A stretch of DNA of 7,436 nt, from assembly GCA_964405375.1 (NCBI GenBank), contig CAYONQ010000104.1, positions 1-7,436 on the forward strand. The letters are read 5' to 3'. Within the stretch, counting starts at the first letter, position 1. Every line of letters starts with the position of its first letter. The translations under genes and the position numbers were made by a program. This document shows, one piece after another, positions 1-6,067 of this stretch. Origin of the DNA: CAYONQ01 sp964405375 (GTDB taxonomy: Bacteria > Planctomycetota > Phycisphaerae > Sedimentisphaerales > Anaerobacaceae). The notes beneath the pieces are model-generated. The model saw only the letters and a program-made list of their open reading frames with translations, did no database searches and was not told the DNA's origin.

Positions 1-24
1 TTTTTGTTTGATAATCATTACCAT
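1..24 (-). CDS. Start of a further gene, possibly LpxC (partial)
   Basis: Eight codons remain before the window edge: ATG at 24-22 encoding MVMIIKQK. A Shine-Dalgarno-like AAGGA (36-32) lies seven bases upstream, which favours this ATG over the second at 18-16. A start of the form (M)IIKQ-K matches how LpxC, the zinc deacetylase of lipid A synthesis, commonly begins (for example MIKQRTL in E. coli). Genes for lipid A synthesis often follow bamA and skp; LpxC or an LpxC-FabZ fusion would fit. The evidence for a gene start is good; the identity rests on five residues and context, so it is a suggestion only. Confidence 0.5.
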
Positions 25-31
25 TAAAATT

Positions 32-36
32 TCCTT
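32..36 (-). promoter_or_regulatory. Ribosome binding site of the partial gene at the left edge
   Basis: AAGGA on the minus strand, seven bases ahead of the ATG at 24. It is the main evidence that translation restarts here after ompH. Confidence 0.55.
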
Positions 37-39
37 AAT

Positions 40-55
40 CGGTCAGTTTGAGTAA
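40..55 (+). repeat. 16-base repeat shared in inverted orientation with the right end of the window
   Basis: CGGTCAGTTTGAGTAA occurs here on the plus strand and again, exactly, on the minus strand at 7388-7373, where it is part of the long hairpin. A shorter relative, GGCCAGTTTGAG, is the other hairpin arm (7402-7413). This copy sits between the ompH stop and the ribosome binding site of the next gene and lacks the second arm, so it may be a half-copy of the same spacer element. Confidence 0.6.
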
Positions 56-65
56 TTACCGGTTA

Positions 66-662
66 TCAGTTACCGGCGTCCAGCAGCGCCATCACCTCAT
101 CGGTAATATCCAGACAGCCGTCGCTATACAGCAGTTTATTCGTTCTAACGGTCATCATAGCATCGTTAAGACTTAACGCAGGAAACTCGATTTCATCCTT
201 TGTGAGTACCATAATTAAATTCTTCTGCTCTGCCACTTTGGTGGTTTCGCGCAGGATGTCTTCGTAAAGCTGCTCTATCATCCTTTGTTCCTTTAGCGTC
301 ATTTGCTGCTCGTAGAAATTTTGCTGTGCCTGCGAATTTGCCTGCTTTGCGAGAAGCTGTTTCATCAGTTTTAGGTGGTCGTCGCTTCCTTGCTTTAGCG
401 TTTTCAAGCCGGCACTTTCCGCCTCGATTTCTCTGGCGAGCTTTTCCAGCTCAGCTTCGACCTTGTTTCTTTCGGTGATGACCTCCTGCCTGTAGTTGGC
501 TATTTTCTTACAGTCCTGAAAGATTTTCCTGACATTGACGATACCTATTTTCGAGGCCGGCACGTCAGCTTCCGGATTTGATTTTGCCCAGCCGGACTCA
601 TAGGCCACAGACAGAGCAACGGCGCCTATCAAGCAACTCAAAATCACTACTTTAGTTTTCAT
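66..662 (-). CDS. OmpH/Skp-family periplasmic chaperone
   Basis: Skp-type proteins hold unfolded outer-membrane proteins in the periplasm on the way to BamA. An N-terminal signal peptide (residues 1 to about 26, likely cleaved after GWA) is followed by the family opening KIGIVNVRKIFQDCKK (38-53). A long, highly charged helical region (about 55-150) has the Lys/Glu/Gln/Leu pattern of the Skp coiled-coil tentacles. The end NKLLYSDGCLDITDEVMALLD (175-195) matches the conserved C-terminal strand and helix (LY...LDIT..V...L) of this family. At 198 residues it is slightly longer than E. coli Skp (about 160). The ATG at 662 follows AAAGGA with six bases of spacing. Its place directly after bamA is the classical bamA-skp order. 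A 41-base gap leads to the next gene. Confidence 0.92.
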   Translation of the reverse strand: MKTKVVILSCLIGAVALSVAYESGWAKSNPEADVPASKIGIVNVRKIFQDCKKIANYRQEVITERNKVEAELEKLAREIEAESAGLKTLKQGSDDHLKLMKQLLAKQANSQAQQNFYEQQMTLKEQRMIEQLYEDILRETTKVAEQKNLIMVLTKDEIEFPALSLNDAMMTVRTNKLLYSDGCLDITDEVMALLDAGN

Positions 663-705
663 AAACTGTCCTTTCCCGACTTATCTCTTTTAGTTCTTAA
701 CTTTA

Positions 706-3033
706 TTAAAACAGTCGCCCCACGGAGAAGCTGAAGACCTGCGTTTCGTCGTCATCGTCCTTCATAAAGGGGGCGGCAAATTCAAACCTCATCGGCACGG
801 GCCCGAACCACTGTGGAATCATTATCTGTATTCCTGTTCCCACTGCGGCCCGGTAGCCGCCCGAATCGATGGTGCCACTATCGACGAAAAATAGTGCCGC
901 AAGACTTTCACCCACCAGAGGCACGGTTACCTCGGCATTGGCCAGGAATATCCAGTCGCTACCTATGGGGTCTTTTCGTTTTGGGGCAGGGACATTTGTT
1001 TGAAGTCCCCTGGTGCTTACGCCCCGGTAGTCAAAGCCCCTGATGCTGCCCATCCCGCCGGCATAAAACTTTTCAAAGGGCGGCGCATCACCTATTGCGG
1101 TAGCGGCGTGCAGCTTTGTAGCTAAGATGGTTTTTCGCTCGGCGAGGTCTTCGTGAAGTGTTTTGTATCGTCTGTAGGTTCCGCTCAATATCCCGAAGGT
1201 GTGGTCGCCAGCGGCTTGTTCGTAGCCTGCGGTAAAAGTGTAACCCATGCTCGGATTAAATCTGTCATCGGTAAGGTCTTTGCTGATACCAAGCGCAACC
1301 GACGCAAGAGTATTATCTCCTTTAACATCGATAATTTCCTGGGGGGCGTCGGTATCGAGGGAATCGACCTCAACGTTTTCCAGTCTGAAGCCGATGCTTC
1401 TTCGCCAGCGGTCTTTATACCGCTTCTCAAAGCCGACGTATCCCTTTGTTCTTCCTTCGTCATAGCTTTCGAACCATCTTTCCCAGCTTGAGCCAATTAC
1501 GTCCAGCGACATCGGCTTGTCCTTGAAGTAGGGCTCGGTGAAGCTGATTGAATACTGGCTGACTTCTGTGCCCGGCTCGAGTGCGATTCTCAGGTCCTGT
1601 CCAGCTCCTTTGAATGCCTGTCCTGTGATAAACTCTGTGAAGTTTTCCGGCCAATCTTTGATGTCGAAGTTTCTCTGCTCAAAAACCATCTGCCCTATAA
1701 CGCCGCTGTCGCTGGCTACGCCTGCCCCGACCATCACCATTCCGGTTTGACCCTCGATAATGCTGACCTGCGCATCCTTTTGGTCTGGCAGCTTGCCGCT
1801 GGGCGTAATAGTTGCCGACTCGGTCAGCGTCATTCTCCTGACGATTTTTTCCAATTGGCCGGTCCCGTCCCCTCTGGCCATATCGGCGTTGTACCACCGC
1901 CCGGGGAGAAAATCGTATTCGTCCAGCACCCGGCGGACGACCTTGTCCTGTGTTTGTTCGTTGCCTGTTATGTCGATTCGGCCGATTCGAAAGCGCTGTC
2001 CTTCCATTATTTCAAATTCAACATCTACGGTGCTTTTAGAGACAAACTTGCGTTTTTGTTCGACCTTTGCGTCAACAAAGCCGTTCTCGCGGTAAAGTTT
2101 GAGCAGATGTTTAACGTCCGAGTCGGCCTTCTGTTCAATATAGACCTCATCCTGTTTTAATTTCAGCTCCTGCCGCATTTTTTTTTCATCGAAGTGCGTA
2201 TTGCCTGCAAAGACAATTTCGTCAACGGTATAAACCGCCCCCTCATCAATCACGAAAGTAAGGCGGACTTTGGTTTTATCTTCGTTGAATTGCCGTTCTA
2301 ATGTTATGTCGGCGTCGAGATAACCCTTCCTGCTATAGATATTTTGCAGCTTCGTTATATCTCTGGTTATGTCCTCTTCGGTGTAGTATCTCGGCCAGAA
2401 GAGGAATTTCTTTTTCCTGGTTTTTATGGTCCTTCTAAGTGCTGTGGTTTTTATGGCCTTATTTCCGCTGAAGGCGACGTTCTCTATCCTGACCCGTGGT
2501 CCTTCATCAATCGTATAGACAAGCTCGCCGTATGATAACTTCTGGCTGTCAAGAGCCACTTGAGCGAGCGCAAATCCATTCTTCTGGTACGCCTCGGCAA
2601 TTGCTCTTCTGCCCACTTCGGCCAGAACGGGGTCAAGGTAATCACCTGTCTTGAGGTTCAGCTTTTTGCGGAGGGTGGCGTTTTTTAGTTTTTTGTTGCC
2701 GATGAAAGTAATCGACCTGACGATATTTTTTTCGACGACGGCAAATGTGAGCTGAATTTTGTCTTCGACGACGGCGGTATTGTAATAACTGTATTCGACG
2801 CCGTCCAATTCAGCTATGCGTTTGGTGTCTTCAGCGGCCACCGCCGGGTCAAACAGATCGCCTACCCTGCTGACAACCCGCGACAATATCTGTTTTTCGC
2901 TTATACTGCGGTTACCCACTGTCCGGATGGCGCCTATCTCGTACCGGGCATCAGGCATTTGCGTTGCTGCCTGCGAAGAAGCAACAAAAAAGCAAAGAAT
3001 TAAAATGTAAAAGCCGAAACAAGGTTTTCTCAC
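706..3033 (-). CDS. bamA: Outer membrane protein assembly factor BamA
   Basis: Core of the machine that folds beta-barrel proteins into the outer membrane. Residues 1 to about 22 form a Sec signal peptide (RK, then a hydrophobic run, cleavage probably after SQA). Five POTRA repeats follow: about 30-101, 102-178, 179-264, 265-345 and 346-428, each showing a GN turn near its start (for example VGNRS, FIGNKK, FSGNKA, FAGNTH, ITGNEQ). The Omp85 barrel spans 429-775, with FTEPYF (498-503), the DRFNPSMGY segment, the IRGF motif (664-667) of the inward-folded loop, and a C-terminal VFSFSVGRLF beta signal ending in Phe. POTRA3 carries a basic-aromatic stretch (RKKKFLFWPRYY, 206-217). Total length is close to the E. 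coli protein (810). The start is GTG at 3033, behind only a weak GAGAG purine run; ATG alternatives would remove the signal peptide. ompH follows after 43 bases. Confidence 0.97.
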   Translation of the reverse strand: MRKPCFGFYILILCFFVASSQAATQMPDARYEIGAIRTVGNRSISEKQILSRVVSRVGDLFDPAVAAEDTKRIAELDGVEYSYYNTAVVEDKIQLTFAVVEKNIVRSITFIGNKKLKNATLRKKLNLKTGDYLDPVLAEVGRRAIAEAYQKNGFALAQVALDSQKLSYGELVYTIDEGPRVRIENVAFSGNKAIKTTALRRTIKTRKKKFLFWPRYYTEEDITRDITKLQNIYSRKGYLDADITLERQFNEDKTKVRLTFVIDEGAVYTVDEIVFAGNTHFDEKKMRQELKLKQDEVYIEQKADSDVKHLLKLYRENGFVDAKVEQKRKFVSKSTVDVEFEIMEGQRFRIGRIDITGNEQTQDKVVRRVLDEYDFLPGRWYNADMARGDGTGQLEKIVRRMTLTESATITPSGKLPDQKDAQVSIIEGQTGMVMVGAGVASDSGVIGQMVFEQRNFDIKDWPENFTEFITGQAFKGAGQDLRIALEPGTEVSQYSISFTEPYFKDKPMSLDVIGSSWERWFESYDEGRTKGYVGFEKRYKDRWRRSIGFRLENVEVDSLDTDAPQEIIDVKGDNTLASVALGISKDLTDDRFNPSMGYTFTAGYEQAAGDHTFGILSGTYRRYKTLHEDLAERKTILATKLHAATAIGDAPPFEKFYAGGMGSIRGFDYRGVSTRGLQTNVPAPKRKDPIGSDWIFLANAEVTVPLVGESLAALFFVDSGTIDSGGYRAAVGTGIQIMIPQWFGPVPMRFEFAAPFMKDDDDETQVFSFSVGRLF

Positions 3034-3102
3034 TTTTCTCTCTCTTTTTTTCGTATTGTGTATGCCCTGTCGTAATTTCTACCTGTGGCAGAGCTAACAG
3101 GA

Positions 3103-4542
3103 TTAAAACGGCACCGCACCCTCGGCAGGCTGCTCAATATGTGAGGCATTTTCAAAGCGTGTAATTTTTTCTCTGAATACCAGTTCCACACTTCCGGTCG
3201 GGCCGTTGCGCTGTTTGGCTATTATCAACTCGGCCTTATTACTCGGCTCGTAATCCTTTTCTCCGCGATGGTAGTAGTCTTCTCGGTGCAGGAGCATCAC
3301 GACATCGGCGTCCTGCTCAATACTTCCGCTTTCGCGGAGGTCGCTCATCCTGGGGCGGTGGCCTTCCCTGCCCTCCGGCGACCGATTCAACTGGCTCAGA
3401 ACCACAACAGGGATGTTGAGCTCTCTTGCCAGCGCCTTGATGTATCTTGAAATCTCCGTTATCTCCTGCTGGCGCGACTCAACCCTGCTCCTGCCCGAAT
3501 GCATCAACTGCAGATAATCCACGATGATACATTTTATGTTGTGCTGGCTTTTCAGCCGTCGCGCCTTTGCACGAAGCTCCAGCGGAGTTAGTGTCGAGGT
3601 ATCGTCGATATAAATCGGCGCCTCAGAGAGTTCTCCACAGGCGTCCCGCAGCTTCTCGTAATCGTCTGTATCGAGCATTCCCTTTCTGACCTTTTGGCTG
3701 TCGATTTCACTGATGCTGCATAAGAATCTCTCGGCCAACTGCTGCTTGCTTGTCTCCAGCGAAAATATTGCAACCGGAGCTCTCTCGGCGGCGCCGATAT
3801 GCTCGGCGATGTTTAATGCCAAGCTGGTCTTGCCCATACTGGGTCTTCCGGCAATAATTATCATTTCGCCGGGCTGCAGGCCGCAGGTCAACTCGTCGAG
3901 CTGATAGTAGCCGGTCGCCAGCCCTGTAACGATTTTTCCTTCGCGCTTGTCTATAAGCTCATAGGCGCGGATAACCAGGTTTTTTAATTCAGAAGCGGAG
4001 CTGCTTATATTCTTATCCGTAACGGCGAAGATTTTTCGCTCTGCCTCGTCGAGTTTTTCAGCCGGCTCGCCCCTTTCGTCGTATGCCATCTCTAAGATGT
4101 CACCGGCGGCGGTGATAACCTCTCGCAAAAGCTGTTTATCTTTGATGATTCCGGCGTAATACATTACATTTGCCGAGGAAGGCACCGCCTCCATAATTTT
4201 TGCAATATATTCTACGCCGCCGATTTCCTCGAGCTGGTTTCGTTTCTGCAGCTCGTCCCGCAGCAGCACCGCATCCATACCCTCACCCCTGTTTTTCTCA
4301 TAGAGGGTAACGAGGGCGTCAAACATCATTTTATGTTCGAGTCGATAGAAGGCATCGGCATTGAGTTGTTCGACGACCTCACTGGTGCATTGGGGGTCGA
4401 TTATCATCGAGCCGAGCACGGCCGCCTCTGCCGCCAGCGATTCAGGCATACTACGTGCCGTCAACACATCACTGGCGCCGGTTTTATTTTGTTCGTTAGC
4501 GCGCCGGGGCTTATTTTCGTTTTTCCTCGTCGGCTGATTCAT
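3103..4542 (-). CDS. dnaB: Replicative DNA helicase DnaB
   Basis: Hexameric ATP-driven helicase that unwinds DNA ahead of the replication fork and interacts with primase. After a polar, basic leader (residues 1-30) comes the N-terminal domain (MPESLAAEAAVLGSMIID, 32-49, to about 175), a linker, and the RecA-like motor. Motor motifs: GLATGYYQLDELTCGLQPGE (207-226), Walker A GRPSMGKTS (232-240) with Lys238, FSLETS with the catalytic-type Glu263 (Thr where FSLEMS usually has Met), Walker B IIVDYLQLM with Asp342, SQLNRSPE with Gln384, DLRESGSIEQDAD (401-413), and KQRNGPTG with the arginine-finger region around Arg445. At 479 residues it is full length, with no intein. The extreme C terminus is EGAVPF, vaguely like an SSB tip. 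It follows rplI with an overlap, a common ribosomal-protein/helicase pairing, and bamA begins 69 bases downstream. Confidence 0.98.
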   Translation of the reverse strand: MNQPTRKNENKPRRANEQNKTGASDVLTARSMPESLAAEAAVLGSMIIDPQCTSEVVEQLNADAFYRLEHKMMFDALVTLYEKNRGEGMDAVLLRDELQKRNQLEEIGGVEYIAKIMEAVPSSANVMYYAGIIKDKQLLREVITAAGDILEMAYDERGEPAEKLDEAERKIFAVTDKNISSSASELKNLVIRAYELIDKREGKIVTGLATGYYQLDELTCGLQPGEMIIIAGRPSMGKTSLALNIAEHIGAAERAPVAIFSLETSKQQLAERFLCSISEIDSQKVRKGMLDTDDYEKLRDACGELSEAPIYIDDTSTLTPLELRAKARRLKSQHNIKCIIVDYLQLMHSGRSRVESRQQEITEISRYIKALARELNIPVVVLSQLNRSPEGREGHRPRMSDLRESGSIEQDADVVMLLHREDYYHRGEKDYEPSNKAELIIAKQRNGPTGSVELVFREKITRFENASHIEQPAEGAVPF

Positions 4543-5119
4543 TCACCGCCTCTTGCTCTGCTACGACGACTACGTTAATGGTTGCTGTTAAATCCTCATC
4601 GAATTCAAGGGTTAGCTGATGGGTTCCTACCTGCTTTATGTGTTCAGGTAACTGCACATTTCTCTCTTTGACCTGAAATCCCTGCTGTTGCAGGTTGTCA
4701 GCTATCTGCCGGGCGGTGACGGAGCCGAACAGGTGTCCCTGGACGTTCGCTTTGGCGGCGATAACGGCCTCGGCTGATTGCACTGCTTTTGCTGCCGCCT
4801 CAAGTCGTGTTTTATCCAGGCGTCTCTGCTCTGTGCGTCTGGCTTTTTCTTGCGCAATTGCCTTTATATTCGCCTCGGTCGCCGGTTTGGCTAGGCTCTG
4901 CGGCAGCAGGTAGTTTCTGGCATATCCCGTTGTTACTTCAACAACGTCCCCCAGCCAGCCCAGCTTCTCGACGTCCTCACAAAGCAAAACCTTCATCCCG
5001 CTGGGAGCGTCTGTCTTGTTGTCCACAGGATGCCTTACGGCAGAAGTTTCTCGTTTTCGCATCATTTTATCCTCTTCGTATCTGTCGTCCCCCATTATAA
5101 AACTTCCAAGGGGGTTCAT
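4511..5119 (-). CDS. rplI: 50S ribosomal protein L9, start uncertain
   Basis: L9 is a two-domain protein at the base of the L1 stalk. The normal protein begins at Met42 with MKVLLCEDVEKLGWLGDVVEV, followed by TTGYARNYLLPQSLAKPA (the L9 signature region), a charged helix rich in Ala, Lys, Arg and Glu (about 85-120), and the C-terminal RNA-binding domain from about 125 (GHLFGSVTARQIA) to 188. Counted from Met42 it is 161 residues, close to the usual 148 or so. The frame is open for 41 more residues upstream. Candidate starts are 5119 (GAGGG seven bases upstream, but inside the heptamer repeat), 5095, 5065 or 5062 (two adjacent ATGs behind GAGG), and 4996 (the family start, poor ribosome site). 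The outer limit is given here; 5065/5062 is at least as likely. The last 32 bases overlap dnaB, which suggests translational coupling. Confidence 0.93.
   Translation of the reverse strand: MNPLGSFIMGDDRYEEDKMMRKRETSAVRHPVDNKTDAPSGMKVLLCEDVEKLGWLGDVVEVTTGYARNYLLPQSLAKPATEANIKAIAQEKARRTEQRRLDKTRLEAAAKAVQSAEAVIAAKANVQGHLFGSVTARQIADNLQQQGFQVKERNVQLPEHIKQVGTHQLTLEFDEDLTATINVVVVAEQEAVNESADEEKRK
4549..4554 (-). promoter_or_regulatory. Ribosome binding site of dnaB inside the end of rplI
   Basis: The minus strand reads AAGAGG here, six bases before the ATG at 4542. It lies within the last codons of rplI, so ribosomes finishing L9 pass over it. This supports the 4542 start of dnaB over the next in-frame Met (residue 32 of the protein) and explains the 32-base overlap. 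Confidence 0.65.
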
Positions 5120-5166
5120 ACCTCATCCCTCGTATCTCGTAGCCCGCTTCATGCTTCGCGCTTCAT
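5118..5166 (-). repeat. Degenerate 7-base tandem repeat between rpsR and rplI
   Basis: Read on the minus strand from 5166, the spacer divides into seven consecutive units of seven bases, beginning ATGAAGC, GCGAAGC, ATGAAGC and later GAGATAC and GAGGGAT. Neighbouring units share three to five positions, mostly purines around a GA pair. The tract starts four bases after the rpsR stop codon and its final unit runs into the outermost ATG of rplI, so it supplies both that start codon and its GAGGG ribosome-binding-like sequence. It looks like a fragment of a dispersed spacer repeat; a similar 7-base period appears at 7415-7435. Confidence 0.6.
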
Positions 5167-5170
5167 AACT

Positions 5171-5464
5171 TTAAGCGGTAAACGGCAGCAGCGCCATATA
5201 CCTGGCGCGTTTAATGGCCCTTTTGACCTTTCTTTGGCAGCCGGCACAATTGCCGCTTCGTTTTCGTGAATATATTTTGCCACGATTAGTTAAGAGCCGC
5301 TGGAGGGTCTCGATGTCTTTGTAGTCAATATATTTGTCGCCTCTCCTGCAAAAACGACATTGCGTCTGTTCACCCCGCAGGCCACCCGTCGTTCTGCGGG
5401 GCTGACGGGTATTTGAAACGGCTGATTTTCTTCTACTATAATTACCTTTTCCTGCTGTTTTCAT
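5171..5464 (-). CDS. rpsR: 30S ribosomal protein S18, four-cysteine (zinc-type) form
   Basis: S18 pairs with S6 on the small-subunit platform. Residues 36 to about 95 hold the family core: CRFCRRG, YIDYKDIETLQRLLTNRGKI, then CAGCQRKVKRAIKRARYMALLPF. Cys36, Cys39, Cys73 and Cys76 form two CxxC pairs, the arrangement of S18 paralogs that can bind zinc; many S18 proteins lack them. At 97 residues it is longer than the usual 75 or so because of a basic N-terminal extension of about 30 residues. The start at ATG 5464 follows AGGTG with a short four-base spacer. The extension is encoded over two interleaved perfect inverted repeats (5373-5410), described separately. The gene ends 51 bases before the outermost rplI start, and a heptamer repeat fills that gap. 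Confidence 0.96.
   Translation of the reverse strand: MKTAGKGNYSRRKSAVSNTRQPRRTTGGLRGEQTQCRFCRRGDKYIDYKDIETLQRLLTNRGKIYSRKRSGNCAGCQRKVKRAIKRARYMALLPFTA
5373..5410 (-). other. Two interleaved inverted repeats in rpsR, possible H-type pseudoknot
   Basis: In the rpsR mRNA, ACCCGUC (5410-5404) is complementary over seven bases to GACGGGU (5390-5384). CCCCGCAG (5401-5394) is complementary over eight bases to CUGCGGGG (5380-5373). The arms alternate (stem 1 left, stem 2 left, stem 1 right, stem 2 right), separated by two, three and three bases. This is the order of an H-type pseudoknot; otherwise they are two mutually exclusive hairpins, each with a loop of 13 bases. The arms lie in codons for about residues 19 to 31 of S18, an Arg/Pro/Thr/Gly-rich stretch outside the conserved core. 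The pairing is directly visible; folding and function are inference, and the three-base crossing loop is short for full formation of both stems. Confidence 0.5.
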
Positions 5465-5572
5465 TTTTCACCTGTCTAACCGTATTTCGATTATTACGAG
5501 CCGTTTAGGTTTGTGAGGCGTGCGGTGTTAAGTTTCTTGTGCGATAACCAACATTCGCTACGCATCACGACA
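5465..5572 (-). other. 108-base ssb-rpsR spacer without a recognised element
   Basis: This is the longest gap between two genes in the window. It has several stop codons in the minus-strand frames, no hairpin beyond about four base pairs that I could find, and no T-run. Only the rpsR ribosome binding site (AGGTG, 5473-5469) is recognisable. It could hold a leader for S18 regulation or be a decayed spacer repeat; the sequence does not decide. Confidence 0.4.
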
Positions 5573-6031
5573 TTAAAACGGTATATCATCCGTACTATCC
5601 TGCTGCGGTTCTGCTGCCGAGTCTTCCCGGTCGCTTTGCTTGACATCCGGTTGTACTTGTGAACTTGTCCGGTCATAGCTTGCATCACCCGAAGCCGGGC
5701 CGCCTGCGGGGAGAAACTGAAAGTTTTCAACTGTAACTCTATGTCTGCTGCGCTTCGTTCCGTCCTGAGCGGTCCAGGTATCGAAGGTCAGTCTTCCTTC
5801 CACAAACAGGGGTCGGCCCTTGTTTAGGTACTTGTTTATATTCTCAGCCAGCCGACCGAATGCCCTGCAATCCACAAAGCAGGTCTCTTCCCTGCGACTG
5901 CCGTCCTGACCCGTCCACCTGCGGTTTGTCGCCAGCCCAAAGTCAACCACGGCCGTTTGGTTCGGCGTATATGACAACTGCGGGTCACGAGTCAGGTTGC
6001 CTATCAGCAAAACCTTATTAAAATTAGCCAT
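5573..6031 (-). CDS. ssb: Single-stranded DNA-binding protein (SSB)
   Basis: Coats single-stranded DNA at replication forks and repair sites and recruits partner proteins through its C-terminal tip. Residues 2 to about 107 form the OB fold: the NKVLLIGNLTRDPQL opening, a VVDFGLATNRRW strand with Trp39, the ETCFVDCRAFG strand, KYLNKGRPLFVEGRL, and Trp86 in the following strand. The position equivalent to E. coli Trp54 is Phe52, a common aromatic replacement. Residues 108-145 are a Gly/Ser/Gln/Asp-rich linker, and the protein ends in DDIPF, the canonical acidic-hydrophobic SSB tip. At 152 residues it is slightly short but complete. The ATG at 6031 is supported by AGGAG seven bases upstream. Its place between rpsF and rpsR is the classical arrangement. 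A 108-base spacer separates it from rpsR. Confidence 0.97.
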   Translation of the reverse strand: MANFNKVLLIGNLTRDPQLSYTPNQTAVVDFGLATNRRWTGQDGSRREETCFVDCRAFGRLAENINKYLNKGRPLFVEGRLTFDTWTAQDGTKRSRHRVTVENFQFLPAGGPASGDASYDRTSSQVQPDVKQSDREDSAAEPQQDSTDDIPF

Positions 6032-6067
6032 ATTGAAACTCCTCTCTTATGGTTCATAGTTTGCCGG

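Noticed and set aside
59..76. CCGGT...ACCGG inverted repeat overlapping the ompH stop
   Set aside because: Only five base pairs with a mismatch above and no T-run, so it does not qualify as a terminator.
633..662. Possible lipoprotein signal at Cys10 of the OmpH-like protein
   Set aside because: The cysteine comes too early, with only about four hydrophobic residues before it, and a normal cleavage site exists near residue 26.
1747..2160. 137-codon plus-strand open frame inside bamA
   Set aside because: Antisense to the POTRA region of a full-length bamA; no ribosome binding site or recognisable product.
3103..4542. Intein or insertion in dnaB
   Set aside because: DnaB is a common intein host, but all motor motifs are contiguous and the length is normal.
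5494..5730. Minus-strand 78-codon frame running from ssb into the ssb-rpsR spacer
   Set aside because: It is mostly the shifted frame of ssb, and its product has no family resemblance or good ribosome site.
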